NCBI GenBank assembly: GCA_036563615.1
Contig: DATCMB010000004.1
Span: forward strand, 226,071-290,070
Source of the DNA: Candidatus Binatia bacterium
GTDB lineage: Bacteria; Desulfobacterota; Binatia; UBA12015
Direction of reading: 5' to 3'
DNA length: 64,000 nucleotides
This document shows, in pieces, positions 44,032-53,450 of the stretch. A program made the position numbers and the translations under genes. The notes beneath the pieces are model-generated. The model was given only the letters and a program-made list of their open reading frames with translations. It was not told where the DNA came from and ran no database searches. How positions within the stretch are numbered: the first letter of the stretch is position 1; every line of letters starts with the position of its first letter.

Positions 44032-44178
44032 ATGAAGATCCGCGGCGTGACCGGCGCGTTGGCTGCAGCCTGGGTCGAGGTCCTTCGCGCGCGATGGCAC
44101 ACATCGCCGGCACAGGCCCGCCCGGTGCGCGTCACGACGATCCGCTTCGCCGATCCGTCGGCGTGGGCGGCGCGCTAG
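44032..44178 (+). CDS. 48-residue hypothetical protein between sigma factor and SDR
   Basis: ATG preceded by AAAGGAGACGATC, one of the better ribosome sites in the area. The peptide is basic with an Ala-rich start and many Trp/Arg; no family seen. It stops 10 bases before the SDR gene. It could be a short leader peptide, or the remains of a longer ECF41-partner gene whose start survives. Confidence rests on the ribosome site. Confidence 0.35.
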   Translation: MKIRGVTGALAAAWVEVLRARWHTSPAQARPVRVTTIRFADPSAWAAR

Positions 44179-44188
44179 GGGCGCCGCG

Positions 44189-44971
44189 ATGGAAGCGCAC
44201 GGCGAGAGGCGTGGAGAGGCTTCAGCGCTGCAGGACACGGTGGCAATCGTGACCGGCGGCAGCTCCGGCATCGGGCGGGCGACGGCGCTCGACCTCGCGG
44301 CCCGCGGCGCGCGCGTCGTGGTCACGGGTCGACGCGCGCAGCCGCTCGAGGCGACGGCCGCCGAGCATCCCGACGTGGTCGGTCTCGTCGCCGACGTCGC
44401 CATGCCGCAGGACGCCGCGCGCACCGTCGCGACCGCGATCGAGACCTGGGGACGCCTCGACGTGCTGGTCAACAACGCAGGCGCGGGCGCGATCCTGCCG
44501 CTCGCTGACGCGACGGCGGAACGCATCGCGAGCATCTTCGCCGTCAACGTCATCGGCCCGAGCCTCCTCGCGGCGGCCGCGCTGCCGCACCTCGCGGCTG
44601 CGAAGGGCGCGATCGTCAACGTGTCGAGCACCTTCGGCCACAAGCCGGCGGCGACGCTCTCGCACTACGCGGCGAGCAAGGCGGCGCTCGAGCACTTGAC
44701 GCGCTGCTGGGCGCTCGAGCTGGCACCGCTCGGCGTGCGGGTCAACGCGGTGGCCGCGGGCCCGACCGAGTCCGGTGCGTTGACCGGGATGATGGGCATG
44801 TCGCGCGAGGAGGCCGCGGCGCTTGAGCGCGAGGAGGCGAGACAGATCCCGCTCGGACGGCGCGGTGTACCGGCGGAGGTGGCGCGCTGGATCGTGCAGC
44901 TCGCCGATCCGAGATCCGCCTGGGTCACGGGTCAGGTCGTGACGATCGACGGCGGCCTCGAGGTTTCCTGA
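44189..44971 (+). CDS. short-chain dehydrogenase/reductase
   Basis: 260 residues. Thr-Gly-Gly-Ser-Ser-Gly-Ile-Gly near 20 binds NAD(P), Asn-Asn-Ala-Gly near 94 stabilises the fold, and the catalytic Ser-Ser (near 148) with Tyr-Ala-Ala-Ser-Lys (161-165) are intact. Asp-Gly-Gly-Leu ends the protein as in 3-ketoacyl reductase-like SDRs. Substrate unknown. It is the probable target of the SigJ-like factor upstream. Confidence 0.93.
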   Translation: MEAHGERRGEASALQDTVAIVTGGSSGIGRATALDLAARGARVVVTGRRAQPLEATAAEHPDVVGLVADVAMPQDAARTVATAIETWGRLDVLVNNAGAGAILPLADATAERIASIFAVNVIGPSLLAAAALPHLAAAKGAIVNVSSTFGHKPAATLSHYAASKAALEHLTRCWALELAPLGVRVNAVAAGPTESGALTGMMGMSREEAAALEREEARQIPLGRRGVPAEVARWIVQLADPRSAWVTGQVVTIDGGLEVS

Positions 44972-45030
44972 GGAGCCAGCCGCCGTATGACGCGACGAGG
45001 CGTGCCGTCGCTCGAGACGGGGCAAAACGA

Positions 45031-45089
45031 AACCGCCCTCTGGACCACGCGCCCGACGCATCGTCGAGACGGAAGCCCAGAGGGCGGTT
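45031..45089 (-). terminator. intrinsic terminator of ssrA
   Basis: On the minus strand a 13-bp perfect stem, AACCGCCCTCTGG with its complement (45077-45089 and 45031-45043), closes a 33-base loop and is followed by TTTCGTTTT. It starts 15 bases past the tmRNA 3' end. The same stem could also stop the rightward SDR transcript. Confidence 0.75.
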
Positions 45090-45103
45090 CGCTTCGCAAC
45101 CAG

Positions 45104-45457
45104 TGGAGGCGGGGGGAATTGAACCCCCGTCCGAAGGCGCTCGGCCGAAAGCTCCTACACGCTTAGCTCACGATTTGTCGTCATCCGCCTCGGCGCCCGT
45201 GAGCGGGCTCCTCGGGGACCAGCCAGGAGAGATTTAGGTCGCGAGCCTCCCGGCGGCAGCTCGCCTCCGATCCCGCATTGGCGACGCTCGCTTCAACCCC
45301 GCGGGAGAGGGTCGGACGAGCGCCTCACGGACTTAGGCCGCGAGGAGGTACTGATCGTTGTCTGCGGTTAAGCAGTCCGGCTGTTTAACGAGGCCAACCG
45401 GAACCTCGGCGTGCAACTCTCGACTTCGTCAACCTCCGTCGAAACCAGGTCGCCCCC
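45104..45457 (-). ncRNA. ssrA: transfer-messenger RNA (tmRNA)
   Basis: 354 bases on the minus strand. The 5' end GGGGGCG pairs with the 3' CGCCTCC, leaving a G-U at the third pair, the alanine identity element; GACCTGGTTTCGACGG follows the 5' arm as in one-piece tmRNAs. The T arm is GGGGGTTCAATTCCCCC. The 3' CCA is not encoded (A then CTG), so it must be added. The tag reading frame begins at a GCA codon and encodes Ala-Asp-Asn-Asp-Gln-Tyr-Leu-Leu-Ala-Ala followed by TAA, near 45360-45330. With SmpB it rescues stalled ribosomes and marks peptides for ClpXP. Confidence 0.95.
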
Positions 45458-45475
45458 GTTTCGAAGGACACGTTC

Positions 45476-45481
45476 ACTATA
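45476..45481 (-). promoter_or_regulatory. -10 box of ssrA
   Basis: TATAGT on the minus strand, 18 bases before the mature 5' end. This implies a short 5' leader removed by RNase P. No clear -35 box. Confidence 0.4.
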
Positions 45482-45519
45482 AGGCGCTTCGGGCGCTCGC
45501 GCCACCCTCGGGCGCGAAA

Positions 45520-45554
45520 CGGCGGGCCGGAGGGATCTCCGCCCCGGCCCGCCG
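45520..45554 (-). terminator. terminator of the collagen-like gene
   Basis: An 11-bp perfect GC stem (45520-45530 with 45544-45554) and a 13-base loop lie 30 bases past the collagen-like stop codon and just before the ssrA promoter. On the minus strand it is followed by TTT, a short T-run. Confidence 0.6.
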
Positions 45555-45584
45555 CAGCTCACTCCGCGCCGCTCGGCGTGAAGA

Positions 45585-46574
<990 letters not shown>

Positions 46575-46786
46575 CGAATCCTCCTGGGCCATCGATTACG
46601 CCGCGTGAGGCGGCAGCCCATTCGAGGATTCGGCGTTCGTCGAGGAGAACGTTAGAGACGTCGCGAATTCGCCGCGCACAGCAAACGCGCAGCCCGGGCG
46701 AGCGCCGTTCGCACCGGACGGTCGAGTGATCTCCGCGGCCGGAGAGCCTGGCCCGCGCCGAAATCGGGCGAGCGCCCTCCGCCGCG

Positions 46787-47266
46787 CTAGCCGCGCTGGC
46801 GCTGCCGCGCCTTCAGCGCGCGGTCGATCTCGCGCTTGCTCTCCGCCTTGCGCACCGCCTCACGACGGTCGTGGCGCTCCTTGCCGCGCGCGAGCCCGAT
46901 CTCGACCTTCGCCCGGCCGTTCTTGAAGTACATGCGGGTCGGCACGAGCGTGTAGCCGCGCTCGCGCGTCTTGCCGGCGAGTCGATCGATCTCCGCGCGG
47001 TGCAGGAGCAGCTTCCGCTGACGGTCGGGCTCCGGGACGTCGCGGGTCGTGAAGCCGTACGGCGAGATGTGCACGCCGATCAGCACCGCCTCGCCGTCCT
47101 TGGTGATGCGCGCGTAGGAGTCCTTCAGGTTCACCCTGCCCTCGCGCAGCGACTTCACCTCGGAGCCGAGCAAGACGATGCCCGCCTCCACCGTCTCGTC
47201 GATGAAGTAGTCGTGTCGCGCCTTGCGGTTGACCGCGATCGTTTTCTCACCGCTCTCGCGGGCCAT
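46787..47266 (-). CDS. smpB: SsrA-binding protein SmpB
   Basis: 159 residues, normal length. Asn-Arg-Lys-Ala-Arg-His-Asp-Tyr-Phe near 13, Gly-Ile-Val-Leu-Leu-Gly-Ser-Glu-Val-Lys-Ser-Leu-Arg near 29, Tyr-Phe-Lys-Asn-Gly-Arg-Ala-Lys-Val near 113, and a basic tail (Lys-Glu-Arg-His-Asp-Arg-Arg-Glu) that enters the mRNA channel. It escorts tmRNA to stalled ribosomes. Same strand as ssrA, separated by the collagen-like gene. Confidence 0.97.
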   Translation of the reverse strand: MARESGEKTIAVNRKARHDYFIDETVEAGIVLLGSEVKSLREGRVNLKDSYARITKDGEAVLIGVHISPYGFTTRDVPEPDRQRKLLLHRAEIDRLAGKTRERGYTLVPTRMYFKNGRAKVEIGLARGKERHDRREAVRKAESKREIDRALKARQRQRG

Positions 47267-47406
47267 GCGCGCTCTCGCTAACAGGAGCGCGCGCTCTCGG
47301 CGACTGCCCGTGCGTCCTCCGCGACGATCCGCGCCACGGTGGAGGCCCCCGGCGCGCTCGGAAGCGCTTGCGTCGCCGCCCGGCTTCGGGGCTCAATCGA
47401 AAGGCA

Positions 47407-47733
47407 GTGCATCCGCTCGTCCTCCTCACGCTCGCGAGCCTGCTCGCGCTGCTGTTCGGCATCGCCGCCAACGTGCTCGCCAAGAGCCGCGCGCCGAGCG
47501 AGGCGGAGCGCCGCGCCGGACGAGGCGTCGCGGGGCTCAAGCACCTGCTGCAGGCCGGCGAGTGGCGCGCGGCGGCGCCCGCGCTGCTGATCACCCTGGG
47601 CCTGCTCGGCGTGATGGTGTTCGGCGCGCTGACGCTCGCCGTGGTCGGCGGGCAAGTCGTCACCGGGATCCTGATGCTCGCCGTGGCGCTGTTCGCCGCG
47701 GCGCGGATCGCGCGCGACTACGCGCGCGCCTGA
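47407..47733 (+). CDS. small integral membrane protein
   Basis: 108 residues from a GTG with AAAGGC just upstream; a TTG 39 bases earlier would add Arg-rich residues. Three hydrophobic helices (~2-24, 50-72, 75-98) and a short cytoplasmic Arg-rich loop. No motif recognised. Divergent from smpB. Confidence 0.6.
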   Translation: MHPLVLLTLASLLALLFGIAANVLAKSRAPSEAERRAGRGVAGLKHLLQAGEWRAAAPALLITLGLLGVMVFGALTLAVVGGQVVTGILMLAVALFAAARIARDYARA

Positions 47734-47764
47734 GGACGTCGCGCCGAGCTCGCGCTCGCGCACC

Positions 47765-48601
47765 TCAAGCCGGCATCTCGGCGAAGCGCGGCAGGTCGCC
47801 GGTGATCTCGAACCACGGCGCCTTCGAGTCGACGTAGATGTGGCGCGCGGGGCGCACCCCGGGGTCGTCGTCGAGGCTGCCGGCGGGGATCGTGACGTAG
47901 CCGCGCTGGGTGTTGACGCGCGGCACCTTGCCGCCGCAGGTCGGGCAGAAGTTCTGCCCGAAGCGCTCCGCCTCGGGAACCTTGTACGCGGCCACGAGGT
48001 CGCCGCCGCGCGTCCAGGAGAAGCGCTCGACGCTCACGAAGAGGTTCGACGCGTGCGCCGCGCCGCGCGCGAAGCGGCAGCGCGAGCAGTGGCAGTTGTT
48101 CCACGCGTCGACCGGACCCGTGAAGGTGTACGCGATCGCGCCGCACAGGCAGCTCCCGCGCACGGGATCCGCCTGCGTGACCGACGCCGGCGGCGACAGC
48201 GCCTCGCCGTAGCCCGGCGGGTAGGCGTCGAAGCGCGGCAGATCGTCGGTGATCTCGTACCAGGGCGCCTTGTGCGCGACGAAGATGTGCACCGTCGGAC
48301 GTCCGCCAGGATCGTCCTCGAGGTTGCCGAACGGGACGAACACCCGGTCCTCGAACGGCGCGCCCGGCACGCTCGAGCCGCAGCGCGGACAGAAGCAGCG
48401 CTGGCCGCCGGGCGACGTCTGGTAGCGCGCCACGCGATCCGCGCCGCGCACGAAGCGGAAGCTCGCGGCGGGAAAGGCGCCCATCGTGGTGAACGCCGTC
48501 CCCGACGACTTGCGGCACATGCCGCAGTGGCAGTGGTGAACCAGCTCGCCCTCGCCCGTTCCCTCCCAGGCGATGTCCCCGCACAGACAGCGTCCTCGCA
48601 T
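47765..48601 (-). CDS. tandem GFA-domain (Mss4-like zinc) protein
   Basis: 278 residues starting at the ATG after AAGGAGG. Two GFA units lie head to tail. Unit 1 has Cys-Leu-Cys-Gly-Asp-Ile, His-Cys-His-Cys-Gly-Met-Cys and Cys-Pro-Arg-Cys-Gly; unit 2 (from ~148) has Cys-Leu-Cys-Gly-Ala-Ile, Asn-Cys-His-Cys-Ser-Arg-Cys and Cys-Pro-Thr-Cys-Gly. Each ends with the same Lys-Ala-Pro-Trp-Tyr/Phe-Glu-Ile-Thr segment. The family is named for glutathione-dependent formaldehyde-activating enzyme, though the activity of most members is unproven. Single-domain forms are the norm. Confidence 0.9.
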   Translation of the reverse strand: MRGRCLCGDIAWEGTGEGELVHHCHCGMCRKSSGTAFTTMGAFPAASFRFVRGADRVARYQTSPGGQRCFCPRCGSSVPGAPFEDRVFVPFGNLEDDPGGRPTVHIFVAHKAPWYEITDDLPRFDAYPPGYGEALSPPASVTQADPVRGSCLCGAIAYTFTGPVDAWNNCHCSRCRFARGAAHASNLFVSVERFSWTRGGDLVAAYKVPEAERFGQNFCPTCGGKVPRVNTQRGYVTIPAGSLDDDPGVRPARHIYVDSKAPWFEITGDLPRFAEMPA

Positions 48602-48836
48602 GACGCACCTCCTTGGCGCCACACATACGCCACATCCGAGCGGTCAAGGACAGAGTGCACGCGCCGCGCTGCTTCGACGAGCGTGGACCTGTCGTATCGC
48701 GCGCGCGCCCGAGCGTCACGCGTGCCCGCGGCGCGCGAGCACGGCGGATACGCGCCAGGCGTTCGGACACCGCCGCGCGCGCACGGCCGTGCTGCCCGGG
48801 GCGCGCGCCGGAGCGCGCGCCCCGCTCTTCAACGCG

Positions 48837-49250
48837 TCACGCCGACTGCAGCAGCGGCGGTTGCTTGACGCGGTTGCGCTCGTCGACCATCACGATCTTC
48901 GGCTGGTGCCGACGCGCGCTCTCCTCGTCGAGCCAGGTGAACGCGCCGATGATGATCAGGTCGCCGGGCGCGACCTTGCGGGCCGCCGCGCCGTTGACGC
49001 AGATCACGCCCGAGTCGCGCTCGCCCTCGAGCACGTAGGTCTCGAAGCGCTCGCCGTTGTTCACGTCCCAGACGTGCACCGACTCGAACTCGAGGAGGTC
49101 CATCGCCTCCATCAGCGTCTTGTCGATCGTGATCGAGCCCTCGTAGTTGAGGTTCGCGTCGGTGACGGTCGCGCGGTGGATCTTGCCGCGCAGCATCTTG
49201 CGCACCGGCAGGGGACGGTCGTTCTGCTTCTTCTGCGAAATCTCGAGCAT
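48837..49250 (-). CDS. panD: aspartate 1-decarboxylase
   Basis: 137 residues from the ATG at 49250; a GTG at 49202 would give the more usual N-terminus. Lys-Ile-His-Arg-Ala-Thr-Val-Thr leads to the self-cleavage site Tyr-Glu-Gly38-Ser39, where Ser becomes the pyruvoyl cofactor. Asn-Gly-Ala-Ala-Ala and Asp-Leu-Ile-Ile-Ile-Gly-Ala-Phe follow. It makes beta-alanine for pantothenate. It starts 8 bases after the panBC stop, so all four-step enzymes except PanE are together. Confidence 0.95.
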   Translation of the reverse strand: MLEISQKKQNDRPLPVRKMLRGKIHRATVTDANLNYEGSITIDKTLMEAMDLLEFESVHVWDVNNGERFETYVLEGERDSGVICVNGAAARKVAPGDLIIIGAFTWLDEESARRHQPKIVMVDERNRVKQPPLLQSA

Positions 49251-49258
49251 CGTGCGCC

Positions 49259-51067
49259 TCAGCGGTTCTCGAGCGACGGGACGAGCGCCTGCGCCCGTGC
49301 AGTCGGATGGATCATCGAAGGTTCGTGACGCGCGATGCGCGCCGGCGAGGTGTCGCTCGGGTCGACGAGCGCGTTGTCGATCAGACGTACGCCGTCGACC
49401 CACACGGCGACCGCGAGCTGCGCGGCCCGGTCGACGCGCTCGACGGGCTCGAGCGACGTCGGATCGCACAGCACCGCGTACTCGAGCCGCGCCCGCGGCT
49501 CGGCTGCGATCACGCGCGCGACCGCGCCCGCGACCTCGTCGGCGCTGCGCGCGCCGCGCGCCACCGCGAGCCGCGCCGCGTCGAGCGCCGCCGGCACGCA
49601 GCGCGCCGCCTCGCGACCGGTCGGCGACAGCCGCGCGTTGCGGCTCGACATCGCGAGCCCGTCCGCCTCGCGCACCGTCGGACCGGCCACGATCTCGATG
49701 CCGAAGTCGAGGTCGCGCACCATGCGGCGCACGACCGCAAGCTGCTGGAAGTCCTTCTCGCCGAACACCGCGACGTGCGGCTTGACGGCGTGGAAGAGCT
49801 TCGCGACCACCGTGGTCACGCCGCGGAAGTGACCGGGACGGTGCGCGCCGCACATCCCGTCCGTCAAGCGATCGACGGCGACCGCGGTGACGAACTCCTC
49901 CGGGTACATCTCCTGCGCCTGCGGCGCGAACAGCACGTCGACGCCCGCTTCCTCGAGCAAGCGGCGATCGCGCTCCGGATCGCGCGGGTAGGAGATCAGG
50001 TCCTCCTCGCGATCGAACTGGATCGGGTTGACGAAGATCGAGACCACGACCCGGTCGCCGCGCGCGCGCGCCGCGCGCACCAGCGACAGGTGGCCTTCGT
50101 GCAGGTAGCCCATGGTCGGCACGAAGGCGATGCGCAGCCCGAGCGCACGCTGGCGATCGGCCCACTCCTGCATCTCGGCGACGCGCTCGATCTCGAGCAT
50201 GCGCTTGCCGGGCGCGGCGACCGCGGCCTCGGCGGCGTCGCGCTCGCCGTTTTTCGCGCGCGGCGCGTGGTACGACTCGGCGTCCGACGGGAAGCCGCCC
50301 GCGCGCACGTCGTCGGCGTACGCGCGCACCGCCGCGGTCACCTGCGCGCCGAGGCCGGCGTAGCGGCGCACGAAGCGCGGCGCCTTGCGCTCCTCGGTCG
50401 CGAGCCCGAGCAGGTCGTGCATCACCAGCACCTGGCCGTCGCAGAACGGCCCCGCGCCGATGCCGATCGTCGGGATGTCGATCGCCGCCGTGATCTCGCG
50501 GCCGAGCTCGAGCGGCACGCCCTCGACCACCACCGCGAACGCGCCCGCATCGGCCACGGCGCGCGCGTCGTCGAGCAGCCGCTTGCGGCTCTCGTCGTCG
50601 CGGCCCTGCACCTTGTGGCCGCCCATGCGGTGGACGCTCTGCGGCGTGAGGCCGATGTGGCCGACGACCGGGATGTCGGCGCGCACGAGCGCGCGGATCG
50701 TCGCCGCCTGCGCGCGTCCGCCCTCGAGCTTGACCGCCTCGGCGCCGGCCTTGATCAGCTTGCCGGCGCTCTCGAGCGCGTCGCGTCGGCTGGTCTGGTA
50801 GGACAGGAACGGCAGGTCGCCGATGACCAGCGCGTTGGTCCGCGCCCGGGCGACCAGCCGGACGTGGTAGGCCATCTCGTCGAGGGTGACCGGCAGGGTC
50901 GATTCCTCGCCCTGCACGACCATCCCGAGGCTATCGCCGACGAGAAGCATGTCGATGCCTGCCCGGTCGATCAGCTGCGCGAAGGTGCAGTCGTACGCCG
51001 TCACCATCGTCAGGCGACGCGTTCCCTTCGCTCGTCGAACGTCCGGGACGGTGATCTTCGTTCTCAC
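49259..51067 (-). CDS. panBC: fused ketopantoate hydroxymethyltransferase-pantothenate synthetase (PanB-PanC)
   Basis: 602 residues in one uninterrupted frame. Residues 1-~262 are PanB: [13 protein letters not shown] near 43, and Gly-Gly-His-Lys-Val-Gln-Gly-Arg near 149. Residues ~290-590 are PanC: [10 protein letters not shown] near 317 for ATP, Phe-Gly-Glu-Lys-Asp-Phe-Gln-Gln near 440, and Met-Ser-Ser-Arg-Asn near 478. The linker (~263-289) is polar. Met290 could restart PanC but has no ribosome site before it. The enzymes catalyse consecutive parts of pantothenate synthesis, usually as separate genes. Confidence 0.93.
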   Translation of the reverse strand: MRTKITVPDVRRAKGTRRLTMVTAYDCTFAQLIDRAGIDMLLVGDSLGMVVQGEESTLPVTLDEMAYHVRLVARARTNALVIGDLPFLSYQTSRRDALESAGKLIKAGAEAVKLEGGRAQAATIRALVRADIPVVGHIGLTPQSVHRMGGHKVQGRDDESRKRLLDDARAVADAGAFAVVVEGVPLELGREITAAIDIPTIGIGAGPFCDGQVLVMHDLLGLATEERKAPRFVRRYAGLGAQVTAAVRAYADDVRAGGFPSDAESYHAPRAKNGERDAAEAAVAAPGKRMLEIERVAEMQEWADRQRALGLRIAFVPTMGYLHEGHLSLVRAARARGDRVVVSIFVNPIQFDREEDLISYPRDPERDRRLLEEAGVDVLFAPQAQEMYPEEFVTAVAVDRLTDGMCGAHRPGHFRGVTTVVAKLFHAVKPHVAVFGEKDFQQLAVVRRMVRDLDFGIEIVAGPTVREADGLAMSSRNARLSPTGREAARCVPAALDAARLAVARGARSADEVAGAVARVIAAEPRARLEYAVLCDPTSLEPVERVDRAAQLAVAVWVDGVRLIDNALVDPSDTSPARIARHEPSMIHPTARAQALVPSLENR

Positions 51068-51247
51068 GGATCAATCCTCCCGGACCGGTCGGAAGGCCGT
51101 GAGAGCGATCGACGCATGCGCACGTCGCTCGGCGCTCGCGAGCTCGACAGGCCTCGGCCACGGCGTGGCGTCTGGGGCTGTCGTGCCCCCTACCCGTCCC
51201 GGTCCAGTCTCGGTCGCCGCCGCTCGGTCACGAGCGGGCTGCGACGG

Positions 51248-51907
51248 TTACCTGGATCCCAGCGGTATGTAGTGCTGCACCCCTTTGCGGACGCTCCTGA
51301 TCTCTCGGAGCAGGTCGACGCGTTCGTCGCCGTTCCCGAGAAAATCGATCATGGAGCTGTTCACGACCAACAGGGGCGCGTCGTCATACGAGTGGAAGTA
51401 GTTCCTGTACGCCTCTGCCAGCGAGCGCAGGTACTCCGGCGCGATTCGGCGCTCGTAGTCCCGGTTTCGCTTGCGAAGCCGTCTTTGCAGAACTTCGGCG
51501 CTCGCCTCGAGGTAGACCACGAGGTCGGGCTTCCGCAGCTCTGGGTGGCTGTTTTGCGCCAGCGCGCCGGCGATCGCCCGGTACAGCTCGTACTCGGGCT
51601 TGGCCAGCGTGAGGCGCGCGAAAATCTCGTCCTTGGCCAGGAGGTAGTCGCAGACCACCGCGCGGTCGTCGCCAGAGGCCCGACGCTGCGCGATGCGCGC
51701 CTGCTGCTCGAGCCGCAAGAGCAGGAAGCGAAGCTGGGCCGCGAGCGCATGCCGGTCGGGCGCCATGTAGAAAGGACGCAGGAACTCGTTGTGCTCGGCC
51801 GGATCGAGCTCCAGCTCGGCATCGAACTCCTCGGCGAGGATCTTCGCCAGCGACGTCTTTCCAACGGCAATGGGCCCTTCGACTACGATGTACCGTCCTC
51901 GGCTCAC
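51248..51907 (-). CDS. deoxynucleoside kinase (dGK/dAK family)
   Basis: 219 residues from the GTG at 51907 giving Ser-Arg-Gly-Arg-Tyr-Ile-Val-Val-Glu-Gly-Pro-Ile-Ala-Val-Gly-Lys-Thr-Ser, the P-loop. Glu-Phe-Leu-Arg-Pro-Phe-Tyr, Asp-Tyr-Leu-Leu-Ala-Lys-Asp and the lid Arg-Leu-Arg-Lys-Arg-Asn-Arg-Asp-Tyr-Glu complete the family. It phosphorylates deoxyribonucleosides for salvage. The panBC gene follows 180 bases on, an arrangement I recall from other proteobacterial genomes. Codon use is slightly less GC-biased near 51350-51550. Confidence 0.9.
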   Translation of the reverse strand: MSRGRYIVVEGPIAVGKTSLAKILAEEFDAELELDPAEHNEFLRPFYMAPDRHALAAQLRFLLLRLEQQARIAQRRASGDDRAVVCDYLLAKDEIFARLTLAKPEYELYRAIAGALAQNSHPELRKPDLVVYLEASAEVLQRRLRKRNRDYERRIAPEYLRSLAEAYRNYFHSYDDAPLLVVNSSMIDFLGNGDERVDLLREIRSVRKGVQHYIPLGSR

Positions 51908-51947
51908 CCCGCCGCACCGCCGCGGCCCGGATAACACACGGTTCCGG

Positions 51948-52667
51948 CTACGTAAACACGCGAACGTCACCCCGGCGTGCGCCCGTCCGCGCGCCCGTCG
52001 ACCCGGTCCGCTTGGCGGCGAGGTAGCTGGTCACGAGGAGCGTCATCTCCTGCGCCTGCTGCTCGAACGTCGAGTTCGGGCTCGCAGCGGCGCGCGGTGC
52101 AGCGTCGTCGTGCACGACGAGCCGGTGCGTCAAGCTCTCGAGCACCTCGGCCGCGAGCCGTGCGGCGATCGGCGCCTCGGCGGGCGGGACGCCGTGCTCC
52201 TCGAGGAGCTTCGCGACCTCGGACGCCATCGCCTGCTCGAGCGCGGTGACGCGCGCGCGCAGACGCGGCGGCAGCGGCGCCTCCTCGAACAGCACCCGGT
52301 GCAGCCCCGGATCGCGCGCGTGCAGCGCGACCATCACGTCGACCAGCCGGCGCACGACGTCGGGAAGCGGCAGGCGCGACGCGCGCACCGCGGCGAGCTC
52401 CGCCGCGAGCGTGCGCTCCGCCTCGTCGACGTGGCGCTCGGTGAGCGCGACCAGGATCGCGTCCTTGCTCGGGAAGTACTCGTAGAGCGAGCCGATCGAC
52501 ACGCCGGCGCGCCGCGCGATGTGGTTGGTGGTCGTGCGCGCGTAGCCCGAGGTCGCGAAAACCCGAGCAGCCGCCTGCAGGATCGCGTCGACCGTCGCCT
52601 GCGAGCGCCGCTGGATCGGCTTCTTGCGCGGCTCGAGCCGCTTTTTGCGGGGCGCTCGGGTGGGCAT
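51948..52667 (-). CDS. TetR/AcrR-family regulator
   Basis: 239 residues from the ATG at 52667. After a basic tail (Arg-Lys-Lys-Arg-Leu-Glu-Pro-Arg-Lys-Lys) comes the DNA-binding domain (~25-72): Thr-Thr-Asn-His-Ile-Ala-Arg-Arg-Ala-Gly-Val-Ser-Ile-Gly-Ser-Leu-Tyr-Glu-Tyr-Phe. The C-terminal part matches the general TetR_C pattern. Divergent from the methyltransferase gene, with a palindrome in between. A single-pair regulator and target is likely. Confidence 0.92.
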   Translation of the reverse strand: MPTRAPRKKRLEPRKKPIQRRSQATVDAILQAAARVFATSGYARTTTNHIARRAGVSIGSLYEYFPSKDAILVALTERHVDEAERTLAAELAAVRASRLPLPDVVRRLVDVMVALHARDPGLHRVLFEEAPLPPRLRARVTALEQAMASEVAKLLEEHGVPPAEAPIAARLAAEVLESLTHRLVVHDDAAPRAAASPNSTFEQQAQEMTLLVTSYLAAKRTGSTGARTGARRGDVRVFT

Positions 52668-52686
52668 GGGAATCCGAGTAGCGAAT

Positions 52687-52702
52687 CCGAGCAATTACTC
52701 GG
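52687..52702. promoter_or_regulatory. probable TetR operator
   Basis: CCGAGCAATTACTCGG is a near-perfect 16-bp palindrome (one mismatched pair), AT-rich at its centre. A further AATCCGAG copy lies 13 bases to the left. It fills the gap between the TetR gene and the methyltransferase gene, where it would block both promoters. Confidence 0.6.
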
Positions 52703-52735
52703 TATTTCTCGCGGCGTCAAGAAGGAGCGTCAAGA

Positions 52736-53350
52736 ATGGAGGATCGCCTCATGCCCGTCCTCGCTCTCGTGGGCTTCGTGCTGTTCGCCCTGCTCGCCTT
52801 CGGCTGGCGCACGTGGGTGCACTGGCGTCGCACCGGCTCGAGCGGCTTCCGCGGCTTCTCGGGACGCGCCGGTAGCCTCGAGCGGTTCGCGGGGCTGCTG
52901 TTCGCGGTCGCGATCGCGGCCGCCCCGCTCGCGGCGGTGCTCGATCTCACCGGCACGCTGACGCGCGTCGCCCTGCTCGACACGACGCTCGCGCGCGTCG
53001 TCGGGCTCGTCGCCTACGCGCTCGGCGTCGCCGGCACGCTGTGGTCGCAGCTCGCGATGGGGGACTCGTGGCGCATCGGCGTCGATCCCAGCGAGCGCAC
53101 GACGCTCGTCACCCGCGGCCCCTACCGCAGCGTGCGCAACCCCATCTTCAGCTTCATGGTGCTCGCGGTGGCGGGTCTCGCGCTGCTCACGCCGAACGTG
53201 CTCGCGCTCGCCGCGGTCGCGGCGCTGATCGTCGCGGTCGAGATCCAGGTGAAGAAGGTCGAGGAGCCCTACCTCGAGCGCACGCACGGCGACGCGTACC
53301 GCGCGTACCGCGCGCGCACCGGGCGCTTCGTCCCGGGCATCGGTCGCTGA
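52736..53350 (+). CDS. isoprenylcysteine carboxyl methyltransferase (ICMT/PEMT-like) family membrane protein
   Basis: 204 residues, five helices (about 8-25, 50-72, 84-104, 136-170). Ser-Trp-Arg-Ile-Gly-Val-Asp, Leu-Val-Thr-Arg-Gly-Pro-Tyr-Arg-Ser-Val-Arg-Asn-Pro near 125-137, and Glu-Glu-Pro-Tyr-Leu near 178 are the SAM-site motifs of bacterial ICMT-like proteins. Bacterial members methylate lipids or small molecules, targets mostly unknown. Controlled by the divergent TetR regulator. Confidence 0.88.
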   Translation: MEDRLMPVLALVGFVLFALLAFGWRTWVHWRRTGSSGFRGFSGRAGSLERFAGLLFAVAIAAAPLAAVLDLTGTLTRVALLDTTLARVVGLVAYALGVAGTLWSQLAMGDSWRIGVDPSERTTLVTRGPYRSVRNPIFSFMVLAVAGLALLTPNVLALAAVAALIVAVEIQVKKVEEPYLERTHGDAYRAYRARTGRFVPGIGR

Positions 53351-53450
53351 GCGTAGACGCGGCCTTGCGACGCGACGGACGGCCGACCGTCGTCACGCGC
53401 GCGAGCTCAGGCGCGCGCCGTGACGACCGTGAGCTGCGTCGAGCCGCGCC

